From Nannobrachium achirus (lineage: Eukaryota; Chordata; Actinopteri; Myctophiformes; Myctophidae): a stretch of 64,000 nucleotides of DNA. Of this stretch, positions 33,900 to 45,716 are shown piece after piece; the first letter of the stretch is position 1, and every line of letters starts with the position of its first letter. The notes below the pieces were generated by a model. The model was not told the origin of the DNA. It made no database searches and saw only the letters and a program-made list of their open reading frames with translations. The stretch covers positions 51,393,762 to 51,457,761 of the forward strand of contig OY997639.1 in NCBI GenBank assembly GCA_963921795.1, in the 5' to 3' direction. A program made the position numbers and the translations under genes.

Positions 33900-35740
33900 T
33901 CGCGGCAAATGAGTTGAGACCCTCCGGCCGAGGGACCTTAACACTATCATAAGCCACCTGAATAGCTTCCACAAGCCATCTAGAAAGGGATGCTTTGGAA
34001 ATCTCCTCCCTCTTAGGAGAGTCACCATAGAGACGAGACAACTGTCTCTCTCCAGTAGTCCTGAGACCATACTGCATGCCTTTAGCATCCTAACAGGAGA
34101 GAGGCAGTTCAAACGCTTATCCTCCTCCGAAAAGAAAGGAGGAGGGTGGAAGTCAAACAGCTTGACCAGGCCCCAAGGCACCACTCCATTCTCACAAAGA
34201 GAGATTGGGCTCAAGTAAGACCCTACGGTCATTAGTTAAAAACCTCATGCAATCTCCTGACACAAAGAGAGCACGAAGATCACTGACCCTCTTGGCTGTA
34301 GTCAAAGCCTATAAGAGTGCAGTCTTCAAACTAAGAAGTCTCAAGGGAAATTTCTCCAGAGTTTCAAAGGGAGCCTGGCTCAGACCTTTCAGAACCACCT
34401 CCAAATCCCATGCTGGGACAAGAGATCTGGCAGCTTTGCTGTCACGTTTGACACCAGCCATGAACGTGACCACAAAAGCGTCTTTTGAGGGGTCCACACC
34501 ATCAGGCAAAAGCAGATGGCCGCCAGGTAGCCCCTGAGTGTAGAAGGTTTCAAACCCTTGGCTACACAAACTTGTAGAAAGTCAAGGATAGCTTGGACAG
34601 GGGCCTGCACCGGGTCCACCACTGGAGTCTCATACCAAGCTTCAAAGGCCTTTTTGTTCCCGTCATACACTCCACGTGTAGACGTCGCCCTGGCACTCTG
34701 CATTGTCTCGATCACTGCCGGAGACAGGCCAGCCGCACCTAAATTCTCCCTCTCATGGGACAAACCCACAGGTCCAGCTGCCGAGGGTCTGGGTGGAATA
34801 TCTCGTCTCCCTGTGCAGGGGCGGATGTCAAGGGGCTTCGTACAGGAGGGGAAAGATCACTGACCTCCTCACTCCTGATGCTGGTGTTATCAGAAGCACC
34901 GTCGGGCCGTATCTCTGGACCCTCTCGAGGGTCGGGAGGACCAGCTCCAAAGGGGGGGAAGCGTACAGTAGTCCATGAGACCAGTCGTGGGCTAGTGCGT
35001 CCAGCCCCAGGGGAGGAGTCCCTACAAAGACAAGAGAACACTCCACATTCTCTTGTAACGCAAACAAGTCGGCCACCTGATGGTCATATCCGCAAGGCCA
35101 CTGAGGGACAGAGGGTACTTTTAGGAAGCTCTTCACTCTCTCCGGAGAGAGGTGTGCGACCATAGCCTGTCCAGCGAGACCCACAGGAAGGAGGTGTGCT
35201 GGTCAGCACACTTTTCTCGACGTTGAAGCTGAATCTCAGGGACGTGAGGTGGACCGACACCAACTCGGTGTGGCACGCCACCTCCTTACTCGAACCCGCG
35301 CTTAAAAGCCAGCTGTCCAAATTGTTGTCTATCCTGTCGCCCTGATGTCCCAGGGGCCCAATCGTCGTCTGAGTCACCTTCACGAACAAGCGAGGGCTGT
35401 GTATTTGTACACTCTTCCTTCGAATGCGAACCTGAGAAACCTGTCGAACTTCGTTCCACGAGACCACCACTATCGAACCCTTGCGTTAGGTTTTATTTCC
35501 TCCCCTAACGTCAAGGCCTCTTGGCACGGGTGAAAATGATCTTGGACGATAGCAGGTCTTCGTGAAGAATTGCATTCTATAGCCCCTCATCACGGTGCGA
35601 GAGACCCAAGGGTTGGGATTGCACCATTTCCACTGTGCGGCACACGCTGCTAGTGGTTTGTACAGAGGTACTGGTGTCGTTAGGTTTAGTGCACCACCCA
35701 CACCATTGTGTGGTGCTTGAGCACCGGGAGAAAGAGGCAA
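33900..35740 (-). pseudogene. DIRS-type retrotransposon: RT, RNase H and tyrosine recombinase remains
   Basis: Reading the minus strand: CNPNPWVSRTVMRGYRMQF (DIRS RT start); SPRLFVKVTQTTIGPLGHQG then NNLDSWLLSAGSSKEV (the YLDD active-site region changed to NLDS); HLTSLRFSFNVEKS; LSPERVKSFLKVPSV; LDALAHDWSHGLLYASPPL (RNase H end). Then comes a recombinase with LSPAVIETMQSARATSTRGV and PSTLRGYLAAI (N-terminal SAM-like part) and TTAKRVSDLRAL (first catalytic Arg region). It stops at GLNSFAA, before a clear HxxR and catalytic Tyr. Several frameshifts and stops make it inactive. Its ends are not defined. Confidence 0.88.
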
Positions 35741-35873
35741 CGTCAGAGGCTCAAGAAAAAGTCATTCTCTGGGCAAAACAATTCCCGTCCGCCTGGGACG
35801 CGCTGGGACCTTTATCTGTTGATCGGGAGGCTCCGCCCGAGCAAGACCTGCCGTGACATTCATCAATCGTTCG

Positions 35874-36183
35874 GGGAGTGCTAACCCTGCCCATGGGGAC
35901 TCACCGTGACATGAAACTCTTGCCTGGGAAGCAGCGTTACTTCCGCAAACAAACCCTTGCGAAATGGCGCTGGCTGCGACATCATCAACTCTTTGATGGC
36001 ACAAAATGGCGCCAGCTGCGCAGATGTTCGGGGAGTGCTAACCCCGCCCCAGTGGGGGACTTGACATGACATGAAAATCTCACCTGGGCTGCAGTGTTAC
36101 TTCCGTAAACAAACCTGGGCGAAAATGCGCTGATCGTGATGTCATCAACTCTCTGTTGGCACAAAATGGTGTCGGCTGCGCAG
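35874..36183. repeat. Two tandem copies of a 155-bp unit
   Basis: CGGGGAGTGCTAACC, GACATGAAA, GTTACTTCCG and CAAAATGG phrases recur with a 155-bp period (35874 and 36029). The copies are moderately diverged. Confidence 0.85.
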
Positions 36184-36186
36184 GAG

Positions 36187-36514
36187 GCGAGTTTCTAAAT
36201 TCTAGGAGAGCTAAGGCAAGGAGCGCTCGTTTTCACCAGCGTCGGCAGTTTAGCTACTCACCAGTGTCGGCAGGTTAGTTTTACTGAGGTTAAGGTTAGG
36301 GTTAGGGTTAGGGTTAGGGTTAGAGTTAGGGTTAGGGTTAAGGTTAGGGTTAGGGTTAGGGTTAGAGTTAGAGGTTTAGGTTTTGGTGCACCTCTGCCGC
36401 GGCCCAAGTGACTACAATGGAGTGCTCCCTACCTCCGGTTCAGCCAATCACAAGCTTCAAAAATGAGTGCGGGGCAGGGTTTTGCCTTAGCTCTCCTAGA
36501 ATTTAGAAACTCGC
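36187..36514. mobile_element. TIR element with 9-bp target duplication carrying telomeric repeats
   Basis: A perfect 33-bp terminal inverted repeat begins GCGAGTTTCTAAATTCTAGG at both ends, and both flanks read GCGCAGGAG (36178-36186, 36515-36523). A 9-bp duplication with long TIRs suggests a Mutator-like (MULE) MITE. Inside, 36288-36371 is an array of TTAGGG units with a few variants. The interior is also shared with 9047-9340 (inverted) and partly with 52184-52727 (GGAGCGCT, CTCCCTACCTCCG, TCAGCCAATCACAAGCTTC). Confidence 0.93.
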
Positions 36515-36691
36515 GCGCAGGAGATGGGGGGCTGGTTATGTGATGCGATTCTATTAGCATCTAGCTTTAGGTTTCTGATTATGCCCGCTGCAGGCCTATC
36601 AAAAACGTTTCCAAACCCTTAAAGGAAACGCGTTTTAACCTTAGCCCCCGGAGGGTTCATAGTTTTCTGCACTCGCTACGTGCATGACAAA

Positions 36692-37315
36692 TTAGGTTGT
36701 TGGTGCGGTGGAAGGAAACACACTGTTGTTCTCGAACACACATTTCTTTACTGAGGTACCGTCGGCAGGCGGAGCATAGACAGGTTTTAAAATATTGATG
36801 GCAAACACAGGAACATGGGATGACATCAAATTACAATATTCCCCATTCTGGGGCGTGGCATGCAGAGCGGCCTCAAAGCCTGTGATCATGGGTAGGCACA
36901 TGACAGGCGGAGGTGGGGTAGGAGGATCCCTGCCCAGGTAGGCAACCTGGGGGTGCTCTCAGAGATGCACCGTTAGGTTACCCTTGCGTGTGGCCATCTC
37001 CAGAGTGGTCCAAGGGGGAGTCGGAGGGGTGGTGGTAGCCGCGCCGATCACAGCCGCTGTGGTCACCAGGGAGGCACCCTGAGCCGCAGCGGAGCTGGAG
37101 GTAGGGGCCTGGGGGACAGGCTTGCCTGCCACTAATCCCAGTGACCCAAAGTCGATAGACGGAGGACACACTGGGTCTGGAGGCGCACCAGTGCCCAAAG
37201 GTGCTGTGGAAGCAGTGGGGGTTGAGGTGGATAGACACGACCCACCCGCTGCAGCTTGAGGTTCGGAGATGGAAAGACTGGGAGGACTCCTCAATTTCAC
37301 TTCCTTGCTGCCCAC
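36692..37315 (-). pseudogene. Pro/Ala/Ser-rich coding-like remnant, possibly retroelement ORF1
   Basis: Minus-strand frames 37315-36959 (PQAAAGGSCLSTSTPTASTA, then PTPPWTTLEMATRKGNL) and 36901-36692 (MCLPMITGFEAALHATPQNG) read like low-complexity coding sequence and lie upstream, in reading direction, of the DIRS remains. A DIRS gag-like ORF1 would be expected there. No diagnostic motif is present, so this is positional inference only. Confidence 0.25.
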
Positions 37316-37466
37316 CGCTTGTTCTTGGCTGGAAGGGAGGCCTTCATCTAGTGCTGTAGCAAGTCCTCAAAAAAGGGCTTTATTTTTTGAGATACCCCTA
37401 CCCGGGGTAGAGCAAGACGCATCCATGTTTTTTCTTATCTTTAGGGTCTCCCAACTGAAAACACAC

Positions 37467-38713
<1,247 letters not shown>

Positions 38714-39141
38714 AGACTAGACCAGGATTTCTGTACCCCTACGAGGGCTCAACTTCAATCAAAATAAACTAAACTACTTCACTACTCACCAAACCAAAGG
38801 TAGTTTTGCGTTGTTGAAAGTCTATTCTCTGCGGTGGGAAACCTCTCAGCACCCCACCCACTCTGTAAAATACATTATTTTTGGTATGAAATAAAACGCA
38901 TCCAACTCAACCACCGCTTATTCCCGGGTTGTGTCTGCGGTGGTTCGAGGTGGGTGTGTTTTATTTCATGACAAAAATAATGTATTTTACAGAGTGGGTT
39001 TGGTGCTGAGAGGTTGCCCACCGCGGAGAATAGACGTTCAACAACGAAAAGCAACCTTTGGATAGGTGAGTAGCGAAGTAGTTTAGTTTATTGTGACTGA
39101 AGTTGATGCCTCGTAGGGGCTGAGAAATCCTGGTCTAGTCT
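38714..39141. repeat. 428-bp palindrome with arms of about 210 bp
   Basis: AGACTAGACCAGGATTTC at the left is matched by GAAATCCTGGTCTAGTCT at the right. Inner landmarks (CCTACGAGG, AATAAACTAAACTACTTC, CTCTGTAAAATACATTATTT, ATGAAATAAAAC) pair in order towards a centre near 38925. The arms are roughly 90 percent alike. This is a foldback or MITE element; flanks GGGCTCTA and TTTGAGCGGG do not give a clear duplication. Confidence 0.9.
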
Positions 39142-39284
39142 TTGAGCGGGCCGACTGAGCTAGATGGGGCCATAGACTGTATGGATGGGGCACAGCTCGC
39201 GGCAGAGCTTATTCAACATGCTGTGTGGAAAAGTGTGTAGCCTATCTTACTTTCGTTAGTGGACTGTTCACTAAATTCATTCAT

Positions 39285-39480
39285 CCCAGATAATAATAAT
39301 AATAGGGGTAACAATAATAATAATAATAATAATAATAACAACACACTTTATTTATATAGCAGCACCTTTCATACAGAGACTGCAGCTCAAAGTGCTTCAC
39401 ATATAAAGAACAAACATCACGATTGCTTCACAAAAAAAGGAGAAAAGCAGTAATAACAATACAGTGTAATTATAAGCCGA
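39285..39480. repeat. (AAT)n plus dispersed fish repeat
   Basis: ATAATAATAATA-type repeats run into CACTTTATTTATATAGC, CAGCTCAAAGTGCTTCACAT, a phrase very common in fish intergenic DNA and related to the short relic at about 7610-7670. Family not assigned. Confidence 0.6.
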
Positions 39481-39696
39481 GTTCATGCAAAAAATGCGTC
39501 CACAGTAGGAAAATCAATCAGCTGATCTCGACGTTGTGAGCGCTACGTGAAGAGGTGCCTTCTGCCGTCGTAGAACTGACTGCTACGGCAGCGAGGTTTA
39601 TATATCGAGCACCGATTCCTTTCCGGTCGCCGTAGCCGTCGTCTACAACGTCTCTGCTTAAATAGCCTATTGCCTTGTTGATGCTGATACTGATAA

Positions 39697-39835
39697 GGGC
39701 AGCCATAGCTGAATGGGTATTGGTATCTGGGAATCGTATGGTTGCTGGTTCGACCCTCGACTCACCCAGTCTATGTGTTATTGCGACCGTCAGGGAGCAG
39801 TTTACTATGAAAACCTCCACCAGCCTTCCGTCCGT
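39697..39835 (+). mobile_element. tRNA-derived SINE
   Basis: A-box-like TAGCTGAATGG (39706-39716) and B-box-like GGTTCGACCCT (39747-39757) with tRNA-like spacing, within a tRNA-like head, followed by GTGTTATTGCGACCGTCAGG. The cloverleaf is degenerate, so it is not a functional tRNA gene. Tail and target duplications were not resolved. Confidence 0.65.
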
Positions 39836-39954
39836 CACACGTCACACCTTTGCCCTGCTCATATCTCCGCATCAGTATGACATCACACCACATGTGTACA
39901 CAAACCTTTGTGTACGTTGCTGTGGCAACAGTCTGTTGTTGCTGGTTTGTTAGT

Positions 39955-40083
39955 GTACGTTAGCAACCACCTTAGCAACCATGGTTTTACCCTAGCAACC
40001 AACTGTTTACCCTAGCAACCAACTGTTTACCATAGCAACCGTGTTTTTTTACCCTAGCAACCAACTGTTTACCATAGCAACCA
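39955..40083. repeat. CCTAGCAACC minisatellite (about 20-bp unit)
   Basis: Repeats of TACCCTAGCAACCAACTGTT and variants, about six units. Confidence 0.9.
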
Positions 40084-40094
40084 GATACGCAGAG

Positions 40095-40655
40095 CAGGGA
40101 TCTCCATATATGGGCATAAACAGGTGACATCACACTGATGTCAGATACTCAGAGCAGGGATTTCTCCATAATATATGGGCATAAAAGGGATTCTGTTAGG
40201 GATCTCCATATATGGGCATAAAAGGGATTCTGTTAGGGATCTCCATATATGGGCATACAAAGGATTCTGTTAGGGATCTCCATATATGGGCATAAAAGGG
40301 ATTCTCTGTTAGGGATCTCCATATATGGGCATAAAAGGGATTCTGTTAGGGATCTCCATATATGGGCATAAAGGGATTCTGTTAGGGATCTCCATATATG
40401 GGCATAAAAGGGATTCTGTTAGGGATCTCCATATATGGGCATAAAAGGGATTCTGTTAGGGATCTCCATATATGGGCATAAAAGGGATTCTGTTAGCTGT
40501 TAGTGATCTCCATATATGGGCATAAAAGGGATGCTGTTAGGGATCTCCATATATGGGCATAAAAGGGATTCTGTTAGGGATCTCCATATATGGGCATGAA
40601 AGGGATTCTGTTAGGGATCTCCATATATGGGCATAAAAGGGATGGTATCCCAGAT
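40095..40655. repeat. 37-bp minisatellite with CCATATATGG core
   Basis: About 14 head-to-tail copies of GGATCTCCATATATGGGC + ATAAAAGGGATTCTGTTA (about 36-37 bp) with few differences between neighbours. Single related units lie at 4085-4110, 41505-41560, 41690 and 52110-52140, so the unit belongs to a dispersed family that has been amplified here. Confidence 0.97.
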
Positions 40656-42136
40656 GATGCCCTGTTAGGAGATCCACACTAACAGAATCCATATATGGTC
40701 CTACCGACAGCTGCTATAAGCCAACCCTGGCGATAAGGTCTGAGTCGAAGAAATGCTTCTTTCCTGGCAAGAATTGCCCCTTTATACTGTAGGGCTCGTT
40801 TGTGTATTGTATGACATCACGCCACATCATCGGCTGAGGACTGTGTGATGTCATCATATCTCCATATATGGAGACATAAGTTGCTCATGCCCAAATATGG
40901 GCTGGTGAGGTCAGATTTAGTGTGATGCGTAGGTTATCTCCATATATGGAGATTCAACTTCAATGAGTAACCATGGCAAACTGTCAACTGCCCGTATGTC
41001 TTGATAATTGGTAAAACAAACTTTTGGCCTATTTGTGGAGATAAGCGACCAACGGTCGCTTATCTCCCGATTAGGGAGTCTTACTGGTATAGTGACATTG
41101 GGAGACTGCAGGACCAGTCTCAAATCTCCTCAGTGATAATGACAGGTGGTGGTGTTGAGCTGCCTCCAGGTGTAGTAGACATGCTGTGGCTGTGCACCAG
41201 AGGGAGGGTTGAGTTGGAACAGCCTCCTGGGATATGATTAGGTGGAACTTAGAGAGGTGTGGATGGGTGCTCTGGTGCTGGAGGGTGGTTCTAGGAAAGT
41301 AACATTGTAGAATTCCTTGGCTTCCACCAGAGCATTTTTTAAAAACGTCAATAAGGACAGCCATGACCCTCTTATAGTATTATTGTGACCGTAGGTCACA
41401 GTTTAGTCACATCATGTCTCTGTTTGCTCGGTATGACGCTATGACATCACCCTCTGACATCACTGTGATGACAGGGGAACCACACTTACAGAATCCCTTT
41501 TATGCCCCTATTTGGAGATCCCTTGATGTCATCAATATTAAAGGCCATATAACTGGACTTCATATGGGAATGCCAATATATGGAGGCCACATCGGCCACA
41601 TACCACACTAACAGAATCCATATATGGCCAAGACAGATGGCCAAGACAGCCCATATCTGTGTGGCTGGTTCTACAGACAGGGATCTTCATACCATACAAG
41701 GGCGTCAGATGATGTCAGATTATAGACATCATAGGACTTTCACATACTGTAACAAATAACTGAGTAAGCAGGTTTGGGCTCTCACAGCATATCTCCATAT
41801 AATGTACAGTACATGGCTCTCCGTTGTCCATATATGGAGACCCCTGGTACCCATGTATGGAGACCCCTGGTACCCATATACTGATCCGGCACTGGCCAGA
41901 TGGCCAAGACATGGCTTGTCAACCTTAGGCGTCTTACTGGTTATTATTATAAACGAGGAGGTGTGTGTGTGTGTGTGCGTGTGCGTGTGCGGGTGTCCCT
42001 ATGCCGAGTTCTCCTCAGTGGCGGGAGCAATTGATCTAAATTTGCACACAGCCATTGACCATTATCATATGCACTGGACTGCGGCATCTGTTTTTTTTAA
42101 TGTTCCCAAATTGTATGCTGTTAATTAGTGTTTTTA
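40656..42136. repeat. CCATATATGG-rich dispersed repeat, copy 2
   Basis: Bases 41560-41890 are nearly colinear with 3940-4260. A (GT)n/(GTGC)n stretch is at about 41960-41994. The section 41000-41400 shows no recognised feature apart from an inverted repeat GATAAGCGACC/GGTCGCTTATC at 41040-41068. Confidence 0.7.
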
Positions 42137-42592
42137 TGTTAACACTGTAATCAGCTGTAAGTCAGATCCTTTCCTATTCCTCATTCACAGATCTGCTAAT
42201 CATCACACTACTCTGTCTAATCCAATCAGAGCTCTCGCTCAGTAGGGAGGCTCCTTTAAATACGGCTTGCATTCTCTATAGCTGCTCGTCTTTCATCCGA
42301 AGCTTCGGATCTACTGCTGCTTAGCTACCTCCTCCATCCCTGCCTCCACCTTTTGACCAGAGTCTGGCATAGGCTCAAATACTTCTACCGTAATTTTATG
42401 TCTGCTGATTTGTAAATGTACTGCTATTGTACTATTGTATCCCTATGGGGGTTTTGCTTAGCGTTCCCTGATTTTGCATAGCAAGCTGCTCGAATAACAT
42501 TCAGGGAACATCTCCGAATGCTGAGCCCTTTAACGCCAAGATTAACTGTATTCCATTTATGCAATAAATGGTTCTATCTACTTTGTCATGAG
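42137..42592 (+). repeat. Possible solo LTR
   Basis: The stretch begins TGTTAACACTG, has a TATA-like TTTAAATACGG at about 42254 and a poly(A)-signal-like GCAATAAATGG at about 42561. It has the promoter-then-polyA layout of an LTR with no internal region beside it. No flanking duplication or second copy is visible, so this is a suggestion from layout only. Confidence 0.25.
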
Positions 42593-42969
42593 TGTTCCTG
42601 ACTAAAATGTATGTTTTTCTTGGAGTCCTCACCACAAAAATAAAATTTCCGCCTAAACTAAAGGTATGTTTAAAGGACTACATGTCAGTGTTTCACCTGG
42701 ATCATACCTCAGCAAATTTGATTAAGAAAAGAGTGAGCATTCTCAAGTATATAGGCTTTTTTGTCACATTTGCTCTATTCGGATTTGCCTTTTTAAGAGA
42801 TTGGGGTAGGTGTAAAGAATAGCCAAAAAAACAAATTTCAGACCAAAATAGAAGTTCGCAACAATCCATTCCATTAATGGGAGACCCTAAAGATAAGAAA
42901 AAACATGGTTGCGTCTTGTTCTACCCCAGGTAGGGGTATCTCACATTCTGAGGGCCGTTGCTGCTAGAC

Positions 42970-43036
42970 TAATCCTCCTCATCCTCCTCTGCATCCTCGT
43001 CATAGTCTTCACTGTCCGTGAACTCTGAGGAGCTGG
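42970..43036 (-). other. Possible acidic terminal exon on the minus strand
   Basis: On the minus strand a TATGTCTTTTTAG acceptor-like sequence is followed by a frame SSSEFTDSEDYDEDAEEDEE ending in a stop. The region just beyond (43125-43205) is an inverted relative of 61540-61640, so this probably belongs to a repeat. No other exon of such a gene was identified. Confidence 0.2.
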
Positions 43037-43518
43037 TCTAAAAAGACATATTTAACCACTTGTATGCGTGCCCCCACCCACTGAAATCAAACTACTAAAA
43101 TCCCTAAAACTATAGAAAGCTATAAATGAAAAAGATTTAACACTCATCTTTTCTTTTCTACAATCTAAAATATTAACCCTTTTTGTAAAAAAAAGTTGTC
43201 CTTTAAGTCCTTTAACTCCGGTTTTTGGTTATATGATGTACTGTGTGTGTATATAGATGAAAAGCTAAAATATAATACATACGTACGTATAGTGAAAATA
43301 GAATACAGTATATTCAAGGTATGTCAACAAATAGCTAAAATAGAATATATACATATAGTAAGTATGTTGGAGTGGCTTATTGTCGGTATATATAGCAAAA
43401 TTGAGAAATAGAATGTATAAAAAGTTGGGCTGTCAAAAGTCTATAGACAAACCTGTCGACCCCCACATCACTAACCACGGCTAAACCCAAGTAATTGTGC
43501 TTGTGTTTCTGTCTTTAG

Positions 43519-43591
43519 GAGCAGAAGAAGCACTCAGCAGCTGAGGCCATAACGGACCATGCCTCTGGGAGTCCAGACACTTCCGTACCAG
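43519..43591 (+). CDS. tax1bp1: tax1bp1-like exon 4 of window (linker)
   Basis: The acceptor CTGTCTTTAG and donor GTACTA bound 24 codons plus one base (phase 0 in, phase 1 out). The product EQKKHSAAEAITDHASGSPD then TSVPG is a low-complexity Ser/Asp linker. In human TAX1BP1 a similar linker (NDASVNTDPATSAS) precedes the next conserved block. Human residues between LEHELRREVEDLK and this linker (about 40, with HYKEKFKECQRLQKQ) were not found between exons 3 and 4. Phase 0 on both sides allows direct joining. Confidence 0.75.
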
Positions 43592-43653
43592 GTACTATCT
43601 AAATAACAATGTGTTGTCCCTCTTGTGACGCACTGCCTTGCCTTGGGTACATG

Positions 43654-43656
<3 letters not shown>

Positions 43657-43706
<50 letters not shown>

Positions 43707-43742
43707 GCGTGTGCGTGTGCGTGTGTGTGCGTGTGCGTGTGT
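43657..43742. repeat. (GT)n/(GTGC)n filling an intron of 161 bp
   Basis: The intron 43592-43752 is mostly this microsatellite, which reaches to within 8 bases of the acceptor CTCTGCAG. The polypyrimidine tract is therefore largely made of TGTGTG. Confidence 0.93.
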
Positions 43743-43752
43743 GTCTCTGCAG

Positions 43753-43871
43753 GCAGCCCTGGCTCTGCTAAGCCCATGCTGGAAGCCCTCATTCAGATGA
43801 AGCTCAAAGGCATTAGCAGGGAGGCGTCCGACCGGAGTGACAAGTACAGGAAATACAAGCAGATGCTCAGT
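43753..43871 (+). CDS. tax1bp1: tax1bp1-like exon 5 of window
   Basis: The acceptor CTCTGCAG and donor GTAAGA bound two bases finishing a Gly codon and 39 codons, phase 0 at the end. The product ends KGISREASDRSDKYRKYKQM and LS. Human TAX1BP1 has EMTKEIADKTEKYNKCKQLL here, a clear match in charge pattern and order. Continues directly into exon 6 in frame. Confidence 0.88.
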
Positions 43872-44107
43872 GTAAGAATTCCTAGAGTTAACCACTTAAA
43901 CTCTGTTTACTTCATTGGCTGTGGTCCTCTGGGGCTCTTATACTAGGTCTGCACCCTTTCTTTACCCTATGCACCGAAAATAGACAGTGTTTCCCCTAGC
44001 CAGAAGCTGAAGGAGTGGAGTATTGCGGGGAGTGGCATTGTGCACACAGACCATTTTGTTTTGTCTTATTTTTTTTTATTATATTTTTTTTTGGGGGGGG
44101 GGGGGGG

Positions 44108-44225
44108 ATTATCTTGGACGATAGCGGGTCTTCGTGAAGAATTGCATTCTATAGCCCCTCATCACGGTGCGAGAGACCCAAGGGTTGGGATTGCACCGTT
44201 GTGTGGGGCTTGATGCATTTTCCAC
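44108..44225 (-). pseudogene. Isolated DIRS RT fragment
   Basis: Minus strand gives CNPNPWVSRTVMRGYRMQFF, almost identical to 35535-35630 of the DIRS remains, also at DNA level (ACGATAGC.GGTCTTCGTG). It begins right after a T-rich/poly-G run (44070-44107). A second copy or a gene-conversion-sized transfer of the same DIRS family. Confidence 0.85.
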
Positions 44226-44329
44226 CACTGGTGTGTAGGATTGGTTCTCAAAGTGGGGTAAAATCATACAGTGGCGGTCAGATTTGAAGGAGCGGCAGAC
44301 CACCGCTGCTTAATGCATATAGGGGAAAC

Positions 44330-45600
44330 ACTGATAGCCGATCTACAAACTCAAAGTGCGTCGCAACAACAAGGCATTTTGTTCCAAAAATGTGTCATGC
44401 AAAAGTTGACCTGCTGGTGGCGCTATAACAGGCCAATATGAGAAGGGTGGCCTAGTGGGAATGTGCTTGCAAGATTTCACGCACATCGCAGGCTGTGTTC
44501 ATGATTTGAGGTGTTTTTGGCCACTTTATTGTGCACTTCATAGGCATGTTAGATAAAGGTCCTTAGATTGTGTGTAAAATGTTTCATGCAAATTGCACAA
44601 AGATCCCAGGCTAAAAACATGTTTAAGCGTTTTACAAACTGCTCAAAATTATATAGCGACCCCCTTTGGCCATTTGGGGTAAGATTGGTTTCAGTGATAT
44701 TTGAACTAACCCTCTACACTATTTCGTCATGAAAATGTGACTTTGCATGTATGTTTTAGAGGCAGAAGAATAATTTGCATAAAACTGCAATATTCATAGA
44801 ATGATTAAAAAAGAATGTTTCAATTAAAAAAAATAGATCAGACAGATCTTTAGATATCGGTCCAAAGTTCATGTAGTGCACGTGATGCAAAAATCCCAGG
44901 ATAAAAATGGGTTTAAGCGTTTTACAAACTACTCAAAATGGCCGAAAATCGAAGGGCGGAGCTTACTTAACAAAGACACAGATGTCTTCCACTTGAGTCA
45001 AGGCACGCGTGTAAGCAAGTTGCATGTCTTCAAACGAAACGAGGCATGACTTATGCCTGTTTAAAGTTTGAATTTTCAAACGCTTCATATAGCGCGCCCC
45101 CCCCCCCTTTGGCTGATTGGAATAAGATTGGTTTCAGTGATATTTGGACTAACCCTCTACATCTTTGCCAAATGCCATGAAAGTGTGACTTTACATGTAT
45201 GATTTAGAGGCAGAAGAATAATTTGCATAAAACCGCAATATTCATTGAATTATAAAAAAATAATTATTTAACATACAAACTTCTCACCCCATAGCCTGTG
45301 TAGATATAGGTAACAATTGTGTGCGCGTAACGTGAAAATCCCAGGAGGAGATAGATTTTTACAGTTTTTCATATAATTCAAAATTGTGGGAGATCTAAAC
45401 GTCAGAGGTCAAAAGTCAGAGTGTCAAAGTTGTTCAGCATGAGGAGACTCATAAGTGTGTCCAGGTTTCATGGCTGTACGTCAAACAGAGCATGAGCTAT
45501 ACCTGTTCAAAGTTTGCACTTTCGAAGGCTTCCTACAGCGCCACCATTTGGTCGATTGCTGTAAAAAGTAATAGCACACGTCGCCACAGTAAGCTGAACA
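44330..45600. repeat. Dispersed repeat, inverted partner of 54255-55140
   Basis: Phrases such as AGGCAGAAGAATAATTTGCA, TTGGCTGATTGGAATAAGAT, CCATGAAAGTGTGACTTTAC and GCATGAGCTATACCTGTTCA recur in reverse complement at 54255-55140 in reversed order. Within the block itself the AGGCAGAAGAATAATTTGCA segment occurs twice (about 44760, 45210), so it is internally duplicated. No coding content. Confidence 0.88.
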
Positions 45601-45716
45601 CAATAATGTTTTTTCTGTCTAAGTATGTAGTAGTAGAAAGGTGCCAATTTTTTTTTTCTTTTTCCTTTTATTTTTATCCCACGATTTTGAAACCCATTTT
45701 CACCCAGTGCCAATTA

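Noticed and set aside
34205-35165. Plus-strand ORFs over the DIRS remains
   Set aside because: Opposite strand of recognised DIRS RT, RNase H and recombinase sequence.
39697-39770. Functional tRNA gene
   Set aside because: A and B boxes are present but the acceptor stem does not pair and SINE-body sequence follows; treated as SINE head.
40095-40655. Regular repeats resembling a CRISPR array
   Set aside because: Head-to-tail minisatellite without unique spacers, in a vertebrate intron.
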